Below are positions 11,543-23,764 of a stretch of 64,000 nt of DNA, piece after piece (the stretch's first letter is position 1; each line of letters begins with the position of its first letter). The position numbers and the translations under genes were made by a program. This DNA is from Hevea brasiliensis (taxonomy: Eukaryota; Streptophyta; Magnoliopsida; Malpighiales; Euphorbiaceae): the NCBI RefSeq assembly GCF_030052815.1, contig NC_079496.1, positions 82,573,652 through 82,637,651 of the forward strand. The letters run 5' to 3'. The notes under the pieces were generated by a model. The model ran no database searches. It saw nothing but the letters and a program-made list of their open reading frames with translations, and was not told the origin of the DNA.

Positions 11543-14468
11543 TGTAACACCCTCCCGGTAACCACTCCGTACATTCTACTGTTCTGGTGACCAGTGTCGG
11601 TTCGGACAGCTAGAACGTCCGAAAAAATAATTAAACTTAAGTGAGGGACCATAATTAACTCAAATATTAATAAGAAACACTTAGTAAAAATTTTAGAAAT
11701 AAAATACAACAAAGTCAAACGAGCCAGTGCCCAAGCGATGGGTAACCGGAGGGAAGTTGCGGTTCTCGCAACTAGGAGCCCTAGACCCGGGGGAAAAATT
11801 ATAAAATAATTTCTGGAATTCAAGAGAAGGGTCATTGAGGTTCCTATGGCATTAGAATGCTAAGAAAATATCTAGAAAAATTTTTCAATCGGTACAGACA
11901 ATTTTGACCCGTTAAGCCAAACGGAGGGCATTTTGGTCATTTCGCCTTCAGAGGTGATTTTTGGCCGACTTGTCCAGTTGAGTAAATAATTAATATGACA
12001 TAAAATATGAATAAACATTACTAGAAATTAAATTGAAATTGAGTAGTGATGAAAAGAAAAAGAAAATACACTAAAATGCCAAATATGACATCATTATGAT
12101 GTCAAGTGAAAGTCTCCACCAATTATAATTTAACAACCATTTAAATAAACAATAAAAGAGGCTAAATGAAGACCAAAATAACTAAAATTTCCAGCAGCCC
12201 TCACCTTCACAAAGCTTACCCGTAGCTCTCAATTCCATAGCCAAACCTCCATTGATTTTTAACCAAAGCTTACTTTCTCTCTTCTTTTCACCATAAACCC
12301 TAAACCCCTTTCATTAAAAGTTTTCCACTCATCTTGGGAGAGTGTTTGGCAGCCTAGAAAGTGAAGGAAAGTGAAGATTTAGCTTGGGAAAAATCTGCCC
12401 TAATCAAGGTTAGTGCATTAGACACTTAAAACTTCTTATTTTCATGAATTGTAACTTGTATTGAGTGAGAATTGCAACTAAAATGAACAAGAATTATGTG
12501 TATACATACTATGAATTTTTGGCAGCCCTTGTGAAGGAATTATTTTGATTGTTTTGATGGACTTAAAGTGGGCTATAGATCAAGTTTAAACCATGTGTGC
12601 ATGTTATTATTGAAGGAGCTAGTATTTAAGGTGTTGTGAAAACCTATAATGGAACTAGGGTTTTTGAAGAGTGAAAAATTGACTTGGCTTAGGAAATTGT
12701 TAGAGCACATTTTAATGGTCAATTAGTGACCATTTTAGGTAAATTGACCAACAAATGGACTGAAAAATGAGATTGCAAAGTGAGGTTGCAGGCTGCCCTA
12801 GGACAGCAGCATAGGGACTGAAAATTCAGTCCATTTGCACTGCCATAACTTGGGCTGTGTTAGTCCAATTGTTGTTTGGCCAATTGTACATGAAACTAGG
12901 CTTATAATGGCACATTTTTGCTGAAGAAACCATGCCCAAAAGACCAAAGCAAGAGGACCAAAACTTGGCCCCAATCCGGATACCCTGAAACTGATTCTGC
13001 AGAATGACCAAATGAACAGTAAATGTTCATTTGGCCATAACTCACTGTAGATTTGGTCAATTGACCTGAAATTTTTATAGCAACAAGTTAAGACATAGAC
13101 GAACAACTTTCATGTTTTACATTTCTTCAAATTCCCACAGTAACAGTGTCCAATGGAACAGTGAAGTTGACTCACCAAAACTGAAAATTCTGCTTGTGTT
13201 GGTTTACACTTTGAAATGGTATTAACACTTAATGCCAACAAGTTTTAAACACCAAATGTGGTATGTTGGGAGTGCCAAAGTCAATGTACATATTTTCTAT
13301 CCAAAAGTCAACATTTTTATTGACCAATAAGGTGAATAGTAACACCAAAACATGAAATTCACAAATTGAAGAATTTAAAAGTTTCAAATGCCCTAGTATA
13401 CCTAACAAGATTGGTTTGGATAGTTTGGCATGCCAATAGGGTTCAGTTAGCAGTACTGCACATGGCAAAAATGCCATTTTGTGATTTCATGGCTTTTAGC
13501 CATTCTGACTTTGCATTGAGACTTGGCCTTGTGCCTTAGATTATTTACAGCTTGGTAGCTGTTCTGTTGCACACCGGGTGATACATATGCGACCGATGGT
13601 GTGACGGCCCGAGGTATTAGATACCCAGTGCCAGTTTACCCATTATCCAGTCCAGTCGTCTAGTATAGGTTTACTTGGGGCAACCAAATGAATAAAAGTG
13701 AACAACGTTAACGAAATAATGGATATACCAATACCAAACAAAGAAAGAATACACATTCTATACACATTCATTTTCTTGCCATTTTCTTCTATTATATTAT
13801 TGCACCACTAAGCATTATTGCTTAGCGCATTGCTTTTGCCACGCGTAGGTGCTGGAGACCCCGATCGTGAGCCCAGTAGACCAGAGACTGGGTGAGTCCA
13901 TCCGGCAGTTCTGCTCAGTGTCCGTGTCACCTCGTCACCTGCAATGCATTGGTAAGACACTAGATGTCATTTTGTCATTTTGTAATTAAATTTTTATTTT
14001 CTCATATGTATTTGGGATTTATGTAATGTATTTTGAGATTCATGCAAATAATAAAGATTTATGGTTATGTATGAAAGTAATTTGAGTATTTAATTGTTGT
14101 TTATATATGAGAACCCTGAGAAAGGGATGTTTGAGAAATGAAAAGGTTGTTGAGACCTGAAATTGAAATGTTGTTGAGACTTTGTTGATGAATTGAAGTT
14201 GGGATTGTTTGGAAAATTATTTGGAAGTGCTTTTAACAGGTTCCGAAGAACTGTTTTCTCCATTTTTAGCCGGTACTCCGCCGGATTTTCTTTAAAATTT
14301 TCGGAACCTCAAATAAATAATATTTTTGATAAATGGCTTAAATAAAGTATGTTTCATAAATTATATTCAAAAGCATGATATAAATTAATTGAAGAATATT
14401 AGAGTGTGCCAGTACACCGTGTGGCATTACTTACTCGGGTATACTGTACACGGATAAGGGGTGTCACA
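11543..14468 (+). mobile_element. Solo LTR S1 (family I)
   Basis: It starts TGTAACACCC and ends GGGTGTCACA, 2926 bp, flanked by a perfect 5-bp duplication AATTG (11538-11542 and 14469-14473). There is no internal region, so it is a solo LTR left by recombination between two LTRs. It is the reverse-oriented counterpart of the LTR of element A. Landmarks: weak TATA-like AATAAAAG at 12151, palindrome at 12086-12104, donor at 12409, inverted repeat 13010-13032, palindrome 13425-13436, hairpin 13801-13825, acceptor AG 13847-13848. It contains no gene. Confidence 0.96.
13801..13825 (+). promoter_or_regulatory. Conserved LTR hairpin, solo LTR S1
   Basis: TGCACCA is followed by the stem CTAAGCA/TGCTTAG (13808-13825), 23 nt before a candidate acceptor ACGCGTAG|GT. 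It has the same sequence and spacing as element A on the opposite strand. Confidence 0.55.
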
Positions 14469-14922
14469 AATTGTCCCAATTCAAAAGCCTTGAGAAGCAT
14501 GGAAAATTGATAATTTCATGCATGCAAATGGTGTCTTGTGATGTTGATGGATAAGTGGAAGTGAATTATACGTTGATAGTTGAAGTTACATATACTAGCA
14601 AATTGATTTCATGTGTAAATTATGATTGACAATTGAATTGGGGTTTTGAATTGCATATTGGAGACTTGTATAAATTGCTGGAAATTGATTGTATTGAGAT
14701 TTGATTGATGATATTAGAAGTGCCATGAATGCAAATTTCAAGTAAGGAAGTTGGAGGAATGAAAATTGGAAGTGTAATTTCCTTGTAGGTTGAGAATTGT
14801 TGAAATCAGTGTGTATTTTGAGCCATAACCGAAATTATGTGGCTCCAATTGGTATGAGGCCAATTGGAGGTAAAACTAGACCTAAAATGCACCAATTTTC
14901 ATGAAGAAACCATGTCCAAATT
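14469..14922 (+). repeat. LTR L3, continuation
   Basis: It resumes with the second AATTG copy and continues the L3 sequence (for example the CCAATTGGTATGAGG block shared with element C's LTR at about 24830). It is cut at 14923 by LTR D. The remainder of L3 must lie beyond the right edge of the window, past D and its nested insertions. Confidence 0.8.
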
Positions 14923-15418
14923 TATCACACCTTACCCCTTCATAAGGCATAACGTGATCCCGTAGTATACATAATGAATTATCGAACTTCGCCTACCGAT
15001 AACCCATTAAATACACTACAAGGGATTTTAAACAAATTTTTATTCCCTTTTAAAGTGGTGAGCAATTTTGGCAGGTATTAAAAACCGTTAATTGGAGTTT
15101 AACCACATATCAAATATTTAAGCAAATTTTAAGTTTCTGCAAAGTTTATAAAAATTTCGCCAGAGTGCCGTCTATAATTGGTAAAAACCAGTTCTTCAAA
15201 GCCTGTGAAAACACTCCCAATAAATTTTCAATCTCAACCCCAACTCCAATATAGTTCAACACAATTCAAATCAATTTCATAATCTCAATCAACTCATTAT
15301 TTGACAATTACAAAAAGAAACTTACATAATTCATTAAATAATAATAACAATTTTACAGTACAAAGATTTAGACAGATCAAAAATAATTTTCTAAAATTAT
15401 TTATACAACTACTCATAT
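14923..15418 (-). repeat. LTR D (family II), first part
   Basis: It starts TATCACACCTTACCCC, the family II U5 end with TG changed to TA, and follows other family II LTRs until element C interrupts it at 15419. No PBS or internal region adjoins on the left, so D is a solo LTR or the 3' LTR of an element. The preceding bases are AAATT. Confidence 0.82.
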
Positions 15419-15805
15419 TGTAACATCCTCATTTTACATAGTCCGTATGTCCCACTATTCCGATGGCTAATGTCTACCCCGAAAAGTCGAAATGTCTGGA
15501 ACTACACTTAATTGACAGTGAGAAAGTATAAAATAATGAAATATGTGATGAGAAAATTTAAGAAAAAATAAAAGAGATAAAATGTGACTCAGTTAAATGA
15601 GTCGAACCCGTAGCGATGGGTGACCGCACCGGGAAGTTACGGCGAAGACCGTTGACTAACCTTGGACAGCGGGGAACCTCGGGAAATATTTTCGGGATCG
15701 AATTAAAGGTCTACTGAGGTGTAATTGACATTGGAAATATTAAAGAAAAATTAATAAGTTAGTATAAATGAAAAATGAAAATTAAAGAAATTAGCAGGTC
15801 AAGGA
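15419..15805 (+). repeat. 5' LTR of element C, first part
   Basis: It starts TGTAACATCCTC and matches the start of C's 3' LTR at 27366 nearly base for base. It breaks off at the F insertion. Confidence 0.9.
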
Positions 15806-16466
15806 TGTGACACCCCTTACCCGACTACAGTGTAACCGAGCAAGACATGTCACACTCGGTGCCAGAGCACCCTATCTTATCTTATTTTATTCCTTTAATA
15901 ATTTGATCTTATTATATTTTAATATCAATTATTTTTCTACGGAAAAACTAGTGGAGTTTCCCCTATTTTATTATCGTCTAGCGTATTTCACTATTTACTT
16001 GCTTGAAATTCAACAATATTTTCAAAATAAAATCTCACAATCATCTCATATTTCAATATCATCCATGTATTTCAATTCTCACATTCATTTCCATCCACTT
16101 TCATTCATACTCCATTCACATATCAAAATTCTCATATTTTCATTAATTTACATAATTTGCAAACTAATTGAATAAATTTACAATTTACATGATATACAAA
16201 TTAATTACATATGAACTAATCAATTTATTAATTTACATCAAATAAATATTACTTACAAATTCTTAGTTTACATTACAACATACAAAATATTTATAATATA
16301 CAAGATATATAAAATGACTTATATGGGCCCTATCTACATACATTGCTGAGGAGGTGACAACCTTGAACCTTTCTAACACTTCTGCAGATCTGAACTTCAA
16401 AATTTCAGTCTAATATCCATTGAGTTTTGCCTTTAGTACCTGCGCGAAGGAAACAAATCTATCACG

Positions 16467-16491
16467 CTAAGCATTTCTGCTTAGTGGTGCA
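16467..16491 (-). promoter_or_regulatory. Conserved LTR hairpin, solo LTR F
   Basis: Stem CTAAGCA/TGCTTAG (16467-16484) with TGGTGCA alongside, 27 nt before acceptor CGCGCAG|GT in element sense. Confidence 0.5.
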
Positions 16492-17263
16492 ATAATATAA
16501 CAAGAAAATAACATATACAAATAAAGAAAGAATCAAGCATTCTAAATATTCAAGTATCAATTTTGTCACACCTTACCCCTCTGTAAGGTATAACATGATA
16601 CCGTAGAATACCTAATGAACTACCGAACTTCACCTACCGATAACTCATTAAGTACCTTACAAGGGATTTTAAAATAATTTTCTTACTTTTATAAGTGGTG
16701 AGCATTTTCTAATAGGTATTAAAACATTTAATTAAAGTTTGAAAAGTAGTTAAAATTTTTGTCCCATTTTATTTTTTCGCAAATTTTATAAAAATTTTGG
16801 CAGAGTGCAGTATGTATTTTGAGAAAATAGTTCTTCAAATACTTGTAAAAAATACTTCCAAAGATTTATCTCAACAACTTCATCAATTCAACATCCATCC
16901 CAATCAAATTCAACATCATTTCTCAATTTCCAAAATTCAACATCATCAAAATACTATAATTCAATTTCATTCAAATTAAAATAAAATATTTCCATTCATA
17001 TTTCAATAAAGATAAAACAATTTAGATACATCATTCTAAAAATTTACATTAGGAAAAATCTAAACTAAAATTTAATACAAGCTTTATACAACTGCTTATG
17101 ACCATTTCTTACATTTACATACATTACACACATCAAAATAATTTTTACAATCAGGGTATAAAATATACCCGATAAACTTCAGAGTAGATGGCTCCACAAT
17201 TCTTAGCAGCTCACTCTGCTGCTCCTCTAGTCTCTATATCTGCAACAGCAATAATAGCCATCA

Positions 17264-17288
17264 CTGAGTACTATGACTCAGTGGTGCA
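17264..17288 (-). promoter_or_regulatory. Conserved LTR hairpin, solo LTR G
   Basis: CTGAGT/ACTCAG stem (17264-17281) followed by TGGTGCA on the plus strand; 24 nt before candidate acceptor GTTGCAG in element sense. Confidence 0.5.
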
Positions 17289-19489
17289 CAACATACTAAA
17301 ATAATCTTTATGCGGAATTTAAATCATACTTATTCAAAAATTAAACTGAACATGAAATATAAATTCAGAAAATGATTTATAAGATTTTAATCTAAACAAT
17401 TTCATTTCAAAAGTCTCAAAACAAATTTCATAAAAACACAGTTATATCATGCCATTCGAAATAAATATCATCTCAATAGCCAGAGGCTAAGGAGAAGTCA
17501 CATCACTAGGCTAGCTAGCTCAAATATATGGAAACCCATTCTTTTTCTTCTTCTACTGGCACACACCTCAACACTTCAACCAGAGAAGGAATCAAAATTC
17601 GAAACTAATTTCCCCACTAGTCATGCTAGTGAGGTATTCAAATATATGATCATGACACTGTGGTTTCAAAACTATCTTAATAATTTACTAAACATTTATT
17701 GCCATTTCAAACACAAACAATTAATCTTTCAACAATTTAAATCAGAATCATAGTAAACATTTCAAGATAATGGTGTCACAATTCAATATTTCAATTTATT
17801 CAAAACAATGTGCAGAAAAAAATTTATAGAAATTCTATGTTGTGTACAAACCTTATACGAGTCGCCTCTTGGCTTCGACTTGACACCTCAGGTTCTTTCT
17901 TAGTATTCTTTTCAACTAAAACACACAGTTTCACAGTGTTTCAGTATCATAACTTATCATAAATCCAAAAATAAATTCAAATTTACTTTTACCTAGCTTT
18001 AATATGCTAAAATTGACGTTCTTTAAAATTTGTGTTTCGGGGTTACTATTCACTATACTATTCAAGTCAATTTGTTGACTTTCTAAGGCTTAATAGGTAT
18101 GGAAATTCTAATTTCACTCACATACCACATTTTAGTTACCTAACTTGTTGGTTTTGGTTGTTTTCTCAAATTTTAAGTCCTTTAGGCAAAATTGTAAATT
18201 TTCAGTTTTGGTGTCTTATTTTGTACTATTCCATTGGTCATGTTGCTGTTAGAATTTGGCTAAGTTTTCTTCATAGAAATTGTTCCTTATTGTCTTAACT
18301 CTATTCTCCTTTTTGAATCACTCCAATTGGAGTTTTGTAACTCAAGTTATAGCCATTTGAACATGGCTGGCCAGATTAGCCTAACACAGATTTTTTGGGC
18401 ACCAAAACTGGTTCTAGTAGTTTTAGGTCACCAATTTTGGGTGGCTAAATGACTTGGTTAAGGGCATAATTTGGGTTTATATTCTTCATGAAAGTTTTAG
18501 GAGTATATCTCAGCTTTCTACTGGTAAAATTTTAGGTCATTTAAACCTGCCTAGCCCAAGTTATAGCCAAATGAACAGACTCATTTGGTCATTTTTGTAC
18601 AGGGCAGAATACCTAAGTCCGGATTTGGTCAATTTGTTCACTATGCTATGGTCACTTTTTGGGCATGATTCCTAAATGAAAAATGTGCCATTTTGTGTCT
18701 AGTTTTATTTCCAATTGGCCTCACACCAATTAGGTTGGTAAGTTTTTAGTTTTGGTCCCTGAAAGGGACCTTAGTCCTACTGCCTGCATAATATCCCTAA
18801 GCAATCTGAATTTAAACCTAATTCTAACACTTCCAGCATACCACAATTAGTCACATATGATCATTTTTCAGCTCAAACAAGGTCAAACACACTATTTGAC
18901 TAATTCTCTAATTTTTGTCTTCCAAAACCCTAAGTCCAAACCCTAATTCACATATTTGTTACATTTAACTAATTCAACACATATAAACATACTTCCTCAA
19001 CTCAATCAAGCTTAGATACACTTTTAATTCAATCAAAACACATGCATACTCATATCAAACCCTAGCTGGCCGAAATCACCCTAGTCCTCCAACACTTGTT
19101 TTCTTTTGATTTAATGTAAATTTCTAAGTTAAGTTCCTTAAACTAAAAATACAAGAATTAAACTAAAAGTTTCAAGTTAACTTACTAACCTTGGTGTAGA
19201 ATTTTCAATCTTTCTTCCTTTCTTCAATTTTGCCTTCTTTCTTTCTCCTTGAATCTTCTTTTCTAGTTGTCCAAAAAAAATTTAGTTATGGTAAATGAAG
19301 TTTATATGGTGGGGTTTTGATTTCTTAAAGCTCAAAAGTGAGCTTCAATGGAGGTTTTTGGTGAGGGAGGGATGAGACAGAGAAAGCACGGCAAGAAGAT
19401 GACTCTTTTTGTTTTTTTTTTTTCTTTCTTTCTTTTCTTTTATATTTTTTTTTAACCTTATGGAAGACCAAAACTTATCCTAAATAAAT

Positions 19490-19557
19490 TTTTAATTATA
19501 ATGTTTATTGCATCATGCATGATGTCATACATGATGCAATAAACATTATAATTAAAA
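19490..19557. repeat. 28-bp perfect inverted repeat with 12-bp spacer in LTR G
   Basis: Arms 19490-19517 and 19530-19557 are exact reverse complements and end at the CATCATG/CATGATG core. The equivalent place in LTR H (about 33180-33225) has only one arm, so this is a local fold-back duplication in G. Confidence 0.9.
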
Positions 19558-20143
19558 TTTTTTTTAGGTTCATGCATGATGTCATCACTTTTTTACTTTT
19601 TCTTTTTCCTTTTTTTTCATTTATTTTTTCTTCAGTTCTTTAATTTAATTTCCAATTATGAAATTTTCTTTTCTCTGATTTTATTTGCCAGTTAGGTCAG
19701 GAGTCAACTCTAGGGGTTAATTGACCAAATTGCCCCTCGCCGATTCGATCCAGTTTGCAAATAATTCAATATTTCTTTCGAATCCCTAACCTAATTATTT
19801 GACAGGCTTAACAATTCTTTTTCGTGATTTTCTCTTTTCCACTGTGCTCGCAATAGTCCTAAGGACGGCGGCATCACATTTTACGGTTCGAAATTTGAGT
19901 TTAAATCTACCTCGCAATCCTTCCCGAGAAGGTCACCCATCGCTATGACTCTCGGCTCATTTAACTTATTATGTTTTGTTTTTCTTATTTATACTTAACT
20001 AATTGACAATTACTAATTATTTGTGTTTAGGGCTTATGTAGTTGTCTTAGATGTGGTTCTAATCCCATTAATTATTCGGATCGACACCAGTCACCAGAAT
20101 AGTGAAATATATCAGGCTATACAATTAGGGGTGTTACAAATTT

Positions 20144-23100
20144 GATTTAAAATGACATTTCTAGTATTAACTATCTTATATGCTAATTCGTTTCTCTTTG
20201 GAAGTACTGAGTTTATAGCCTTACAGTAATAATATTCAATATACATTTTATCCTAGGAGGATTGCATTTGAGGTCTCTCTACGATTATGCAAATTGTATT
20301 TTTGTTATGTTTCTATTGCTAATCTCTTTTTCACATTTTATTTAATACTTTCTAATGTTTTTAATTGCTAATATGCTTAAATAATTTTAATAATTTACAC
20401 TGCCCAGGTAACCTATGACAGGTTGACTAAACTAGATAACGGGTCATTGGTACTGGACACTACGGTGCCTCGGGCCGTCATACCATGGGACGCAGAACGT
20501 CAACCACGTATACAGTCAATATGGCTAAAAAGCCATGATAACATATAATCGGGCATAAAAGCCATGAGTGGGGGCATAAAGCCATGAATGCGGGCATAAA
20601 GCCATGAATACAGGCATAAAGCCTTACGCAGTACTGCTAAAACAATACCCTATTGGCATGCCAATCTATCCAATCTGACGCACATGTCTAGGCGATACAT
20701 GGGCACATAGTACCATTAAGTGTTCATAAGTTTCATTATTTCATTATAGGTTCTAATTATAATTTCTAGCATTTTAATCTTTTTCATAATAGAAACATAA
20801 ATCTCTAAGTCTAATATTTACATAATTTATGTATTCATCGTAATTTATATATTCATTATGTTATCCATAATGATCACAATTCAAAACAATGGTTCTCATG
20901 TACCATTGTACTCAAAATATTTTTCCCTTTTACGATAAAGAGAACTCATGTCTCATTCATACATTAATATGGTTCATTTATTCATTACACTATTTATATA
21001 ATTTATCATTTGAAATTCAAGAAATGTTTTTGCTTACTAAGTATTTATGATTACTCTTAATTTCACTCATATACCATTAAGTGTCAATAGGTTTTATTTT
21101 ATTTTCTAGTGGGAATACAATGTACAAATTCATTTTTATCTAATGCATATGTTCATAAATTTCATTTGTACAATTTTATCTCTAATCTATCACCCCAATT
21201 CACATGTACCTAGGTTCAAGCAAATTTTCATTTTTATTAAATAAAAAAAGAAAAGTCCCCAAATATTATTTACACATCATTTATACCTTTAGTATTTCAT
21301 TTATAGGAATTTACAATTCACATTTCAAATTTATCAACTATTTCTCCTAAGTTCTATTTGTGATGACCCTACAAATCCCATCAAACTAATCACATGATTT
21401 AAACAAACCTTAAATCATTTAAGTGAGCTATCATTAGCAGTTTAAGTTTTGGTCCTTTGCATTCATTTCATTGAGGTTACTATTCACTTAACTATTCCTA
21501 CACAAAAGTTGACTTTTTAATGCATAATAGATTTGCTGAACCTAAGTTCACCAAGATACCACAATTCGCATTTTATTTTTATTGGCATTGATTTCCAATA
21601 CCATTTCAAAGCTTATTTTATGTTATTCAAAATTTTCAGATTTCATACCTTAAGTTTATTGTTCCATTAGTCATTGTTACAGTGGAAATTTGACAATACT
21701 TTCTCCATGAAAGTTATTCCTTTATGTGTTTTCTTTAATTCCTTTGAATCACTCCATTTGGAGTTTCGGAGCTCAAGTTATGGCCTAAATACCATAACTG
21801 GCCAGATTGATCTTGTCCAGAAATTCTGGACAGAATTTGGTTCTGCCAGATTTAGTGTCCTAACTTGGGATAGAAATTTCAATTAGTTAGGTTCAAAATT
21901 TAAGTTTATGTTCTTCATAAAAGTTGTTCTAAATTGTCTAAGCTTTCCATTGATATAAATTTCATGTCATTTGAATATTTCTACACTAAGTTATGGCCAC
22001 ACTATTCATTTGGTCAATTTCCAGTGCAGTTTGTATGTTACCCGGATTAGGTCAATTTTTAGGCCATTCTATTGTAGTTTTCTAGGCATGGTTTCTTCAT
22101 CAAAGTTGTGCCATTATGTGTCTAGTTTCATGTCCAATTGGCCTTGCACCAATTGAACCTATACAACTGAAGTTACAGTTGCCCAAACTTGGTGGACTCA
22201 CATCCAGCCCTACAGGTCCTATGAGGCAGCATACCCAACCTCAAATCCAAAGCCATAATTCACTTCAATTCCTCATCAAACATAGCCAAATGGTCACTAA
22301 TTGACCATTAGGACTTCCATTCACCAACACATGAGCAAAACCCAAATTTGTCACAAACCCTAATTGGTCATAATTTCCTCCAATTCATGCAAACCATTCA
22401 ATCCTCTATTCTAATTCATTTGTATACAATCATCATCATGCATAAGCATAATTAAACTCATCAAACTCATGAAACTAACCACACACCAAGGCTGGCCAAA
22501 ATTTATATTTCTAAATTCATGCATAAATTTCAACCTTTTTCCTTGTAATTTATTCATACTCAACCTTAATTTCAACTTTAGAAAGGAAGAAAAGAGTGAG
22601 ACTAGCACTAATCTTGTGAGCAAAATTTTCTCTTGGCTAATCTTAAATTTTCCTTCACTTTCTAACCCTTTCTTGGCTGCTAAACACACTAGGAGGACCC
22701 AAGAATTATTTTTAGTGCTGGGGCTTTGAGGTTTTGGGTGAGAAATAAGGGAATTTAAGCTTGAAGAAAAACAAAAATGGCGAAGGAGGAGAGGACTCTC
22801 GGCTGGCTGAAGAAGAAGGAGAAATACCCAAATTTTTTTCATCCATTTTATCTATTTTAATTGTTTTAAGAAGGCTTGTTCCATTGTGATTGGTGGGAGC
22901 TTGTTAAATGACATCATTATGATGTCAAAATTTGAGTTTTCTTTCATTTTTTTTTCTTTTCTTTTCTACTCATTTTTAATTTAATTTTCAACAATATTTA
23001 TTCATATTTTATGTCATATAATTTATTTACTTAAATAGACATGTTGGTCAAAAATCGTCTCTGAAGGCGAAATGACCGAAATGACCAAAATGCCCTTCAT

Positions 23101-23479
23101 TTAGCTTAAGGAGCCAAAATCGTCTGTACCGATTGATAAAATTTTCTAAGCATTTTCTTCGCATTCTAATGCCATCAAAACCTCAATGACCCTTCTCTGG
23201 AGTCCTAAAAATTATTTTATGAATTTTCTCCCTGGTTTAGGGCTCCTAGTTGCGAAGACCGCAACTTTCCACTGGGTTACCCATAGCTAGGGCACCGACT
23301 CATTTAACTTGGTTTTATTTTATTTCTAAAATTTTTTCTTAATTTTTCTTACTATTATTTGGTCTATTTATGACTCCTCACTCTAGTTTAATTATAGTTC
23401 CAGACATTCTAGCTATCCAGACAGACATTGGTCACCGAAACAGTCGAATGTACGGACTAGCTAAAGTGAGGGTGTTATA
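20144..23479 (-). repeat. Solo LTR F, right part
   Basis: Continuation of F after G: the short tandem array, palindrome 20653-20664, the segment equivalent to solo LTR S1, palindrome 22909-22927 and the U3 end. A sense-strand frame (22842-22411) has no recognisable domain and is not conserved in related LTRs, so I do not call it a gene. Confidence 0.85.
20521..20632. repeat. Short tandem array of GGCATAAAGCCATGA units
   Basis: Four to five imperfect units of about 20 bp, each containing the inverted pair GGC...GCC. The corresponding part of related LTRs has only one or two short palindromes, so this is an expansion in F. Confidence 0.85.
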
Positions 23480-23756
23480 AATGACCTAATCGGTAGCACC
23501 GAAAAATTCGAAGTACAACCCGAAGGGGGGCATTTTGGTCAATTGACACCTCAAGTTGACTTTTGACCTCAATGTCCATTCAAAATAAGTGATATTGAAA
23601 ATTTGAAAATGCCATGAAAATAAGAGATTTTACACATAATGTGATTAAAGGAAATGTGGGGGATTAATTGAAATATTAATAAGTTTAATTATTATAACAT
23701 TAAACTATACTTAGTGGAGTATATTATATCAATTAACCAAAAGTTAGTGGACCACT

Positions 23757-23764
23757 ATATAAGT
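23757..23764 (+). promoter_or_regulatory. Candidate TATA box, 5' LTR of element C
   Basis: TATATAAG after CCAC, kept in the 3' LTR at 28025-28032. It lies 244-245 nt upstream of the splice-donor-like AAG|GTTAGT in both copies. Confidence 0.65.

Larger units (their letters stand above)
16564..20138 (-). mobile_element. Solo LTR G (family II)
   Basis: It starts TGTCACACCTTACCCC and ends GGGGTGTTACA, 3575 bp, with a perfect 5-bp duplication AATTT (16559-16563 and 20139-20143). There is no internal region. It contains the hairpin 17264-17288, acceptor AG 17241-17240, donor 19189, several modules with the CAAGTTATAGCC motif, and a long inverted repeat (19490-19557) not found in its relatives. It contains no gene. 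Confidence 0.95.
15806..23479 (-). mobile_element. Solo LTR F (family I), interrupted by solo LTR G
   Basis: It starts TGTGACACCCCTTACCC and ends GGGTGTTATA (canonical CA mutated to TA). The flanks are AAGGA (15801-15805) and AATGA (23480-23484), a target duplication with one mismatch, and the interrupted LTR of C continues on both sides. F itself is 15806-16563 plus 20144-23479, about 4.1 kb, with no PBS or gag-pol. Its splice-donor position reads AAG|ATTAGT (mutated); the acceptor CGCGCAG is at 16441-16440. It carries an expanded short tandem array (20521-20632). Confidence 0.9.

Noticed and set aside
15807..16175. 122-codon plus-strand frame at the start of LTR F
   Set aside because: Low-complexity, Ile/Tyr/His-rich translation of AT-rich LTR sequence on the antisense strand.
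20521..20632. CRISPR-like repeat array
   Set aside because: Units are directly adjacent imperfect tandem repeats without unique spacers, inside a plant LTR.
22411..22842. 143-codon frame in element sense inside solo LTR F
   Set aside because: No recognisable domain, and the matching regions of other LTRs are not open. Its hydrophobic start comes from CT-rich sequence.
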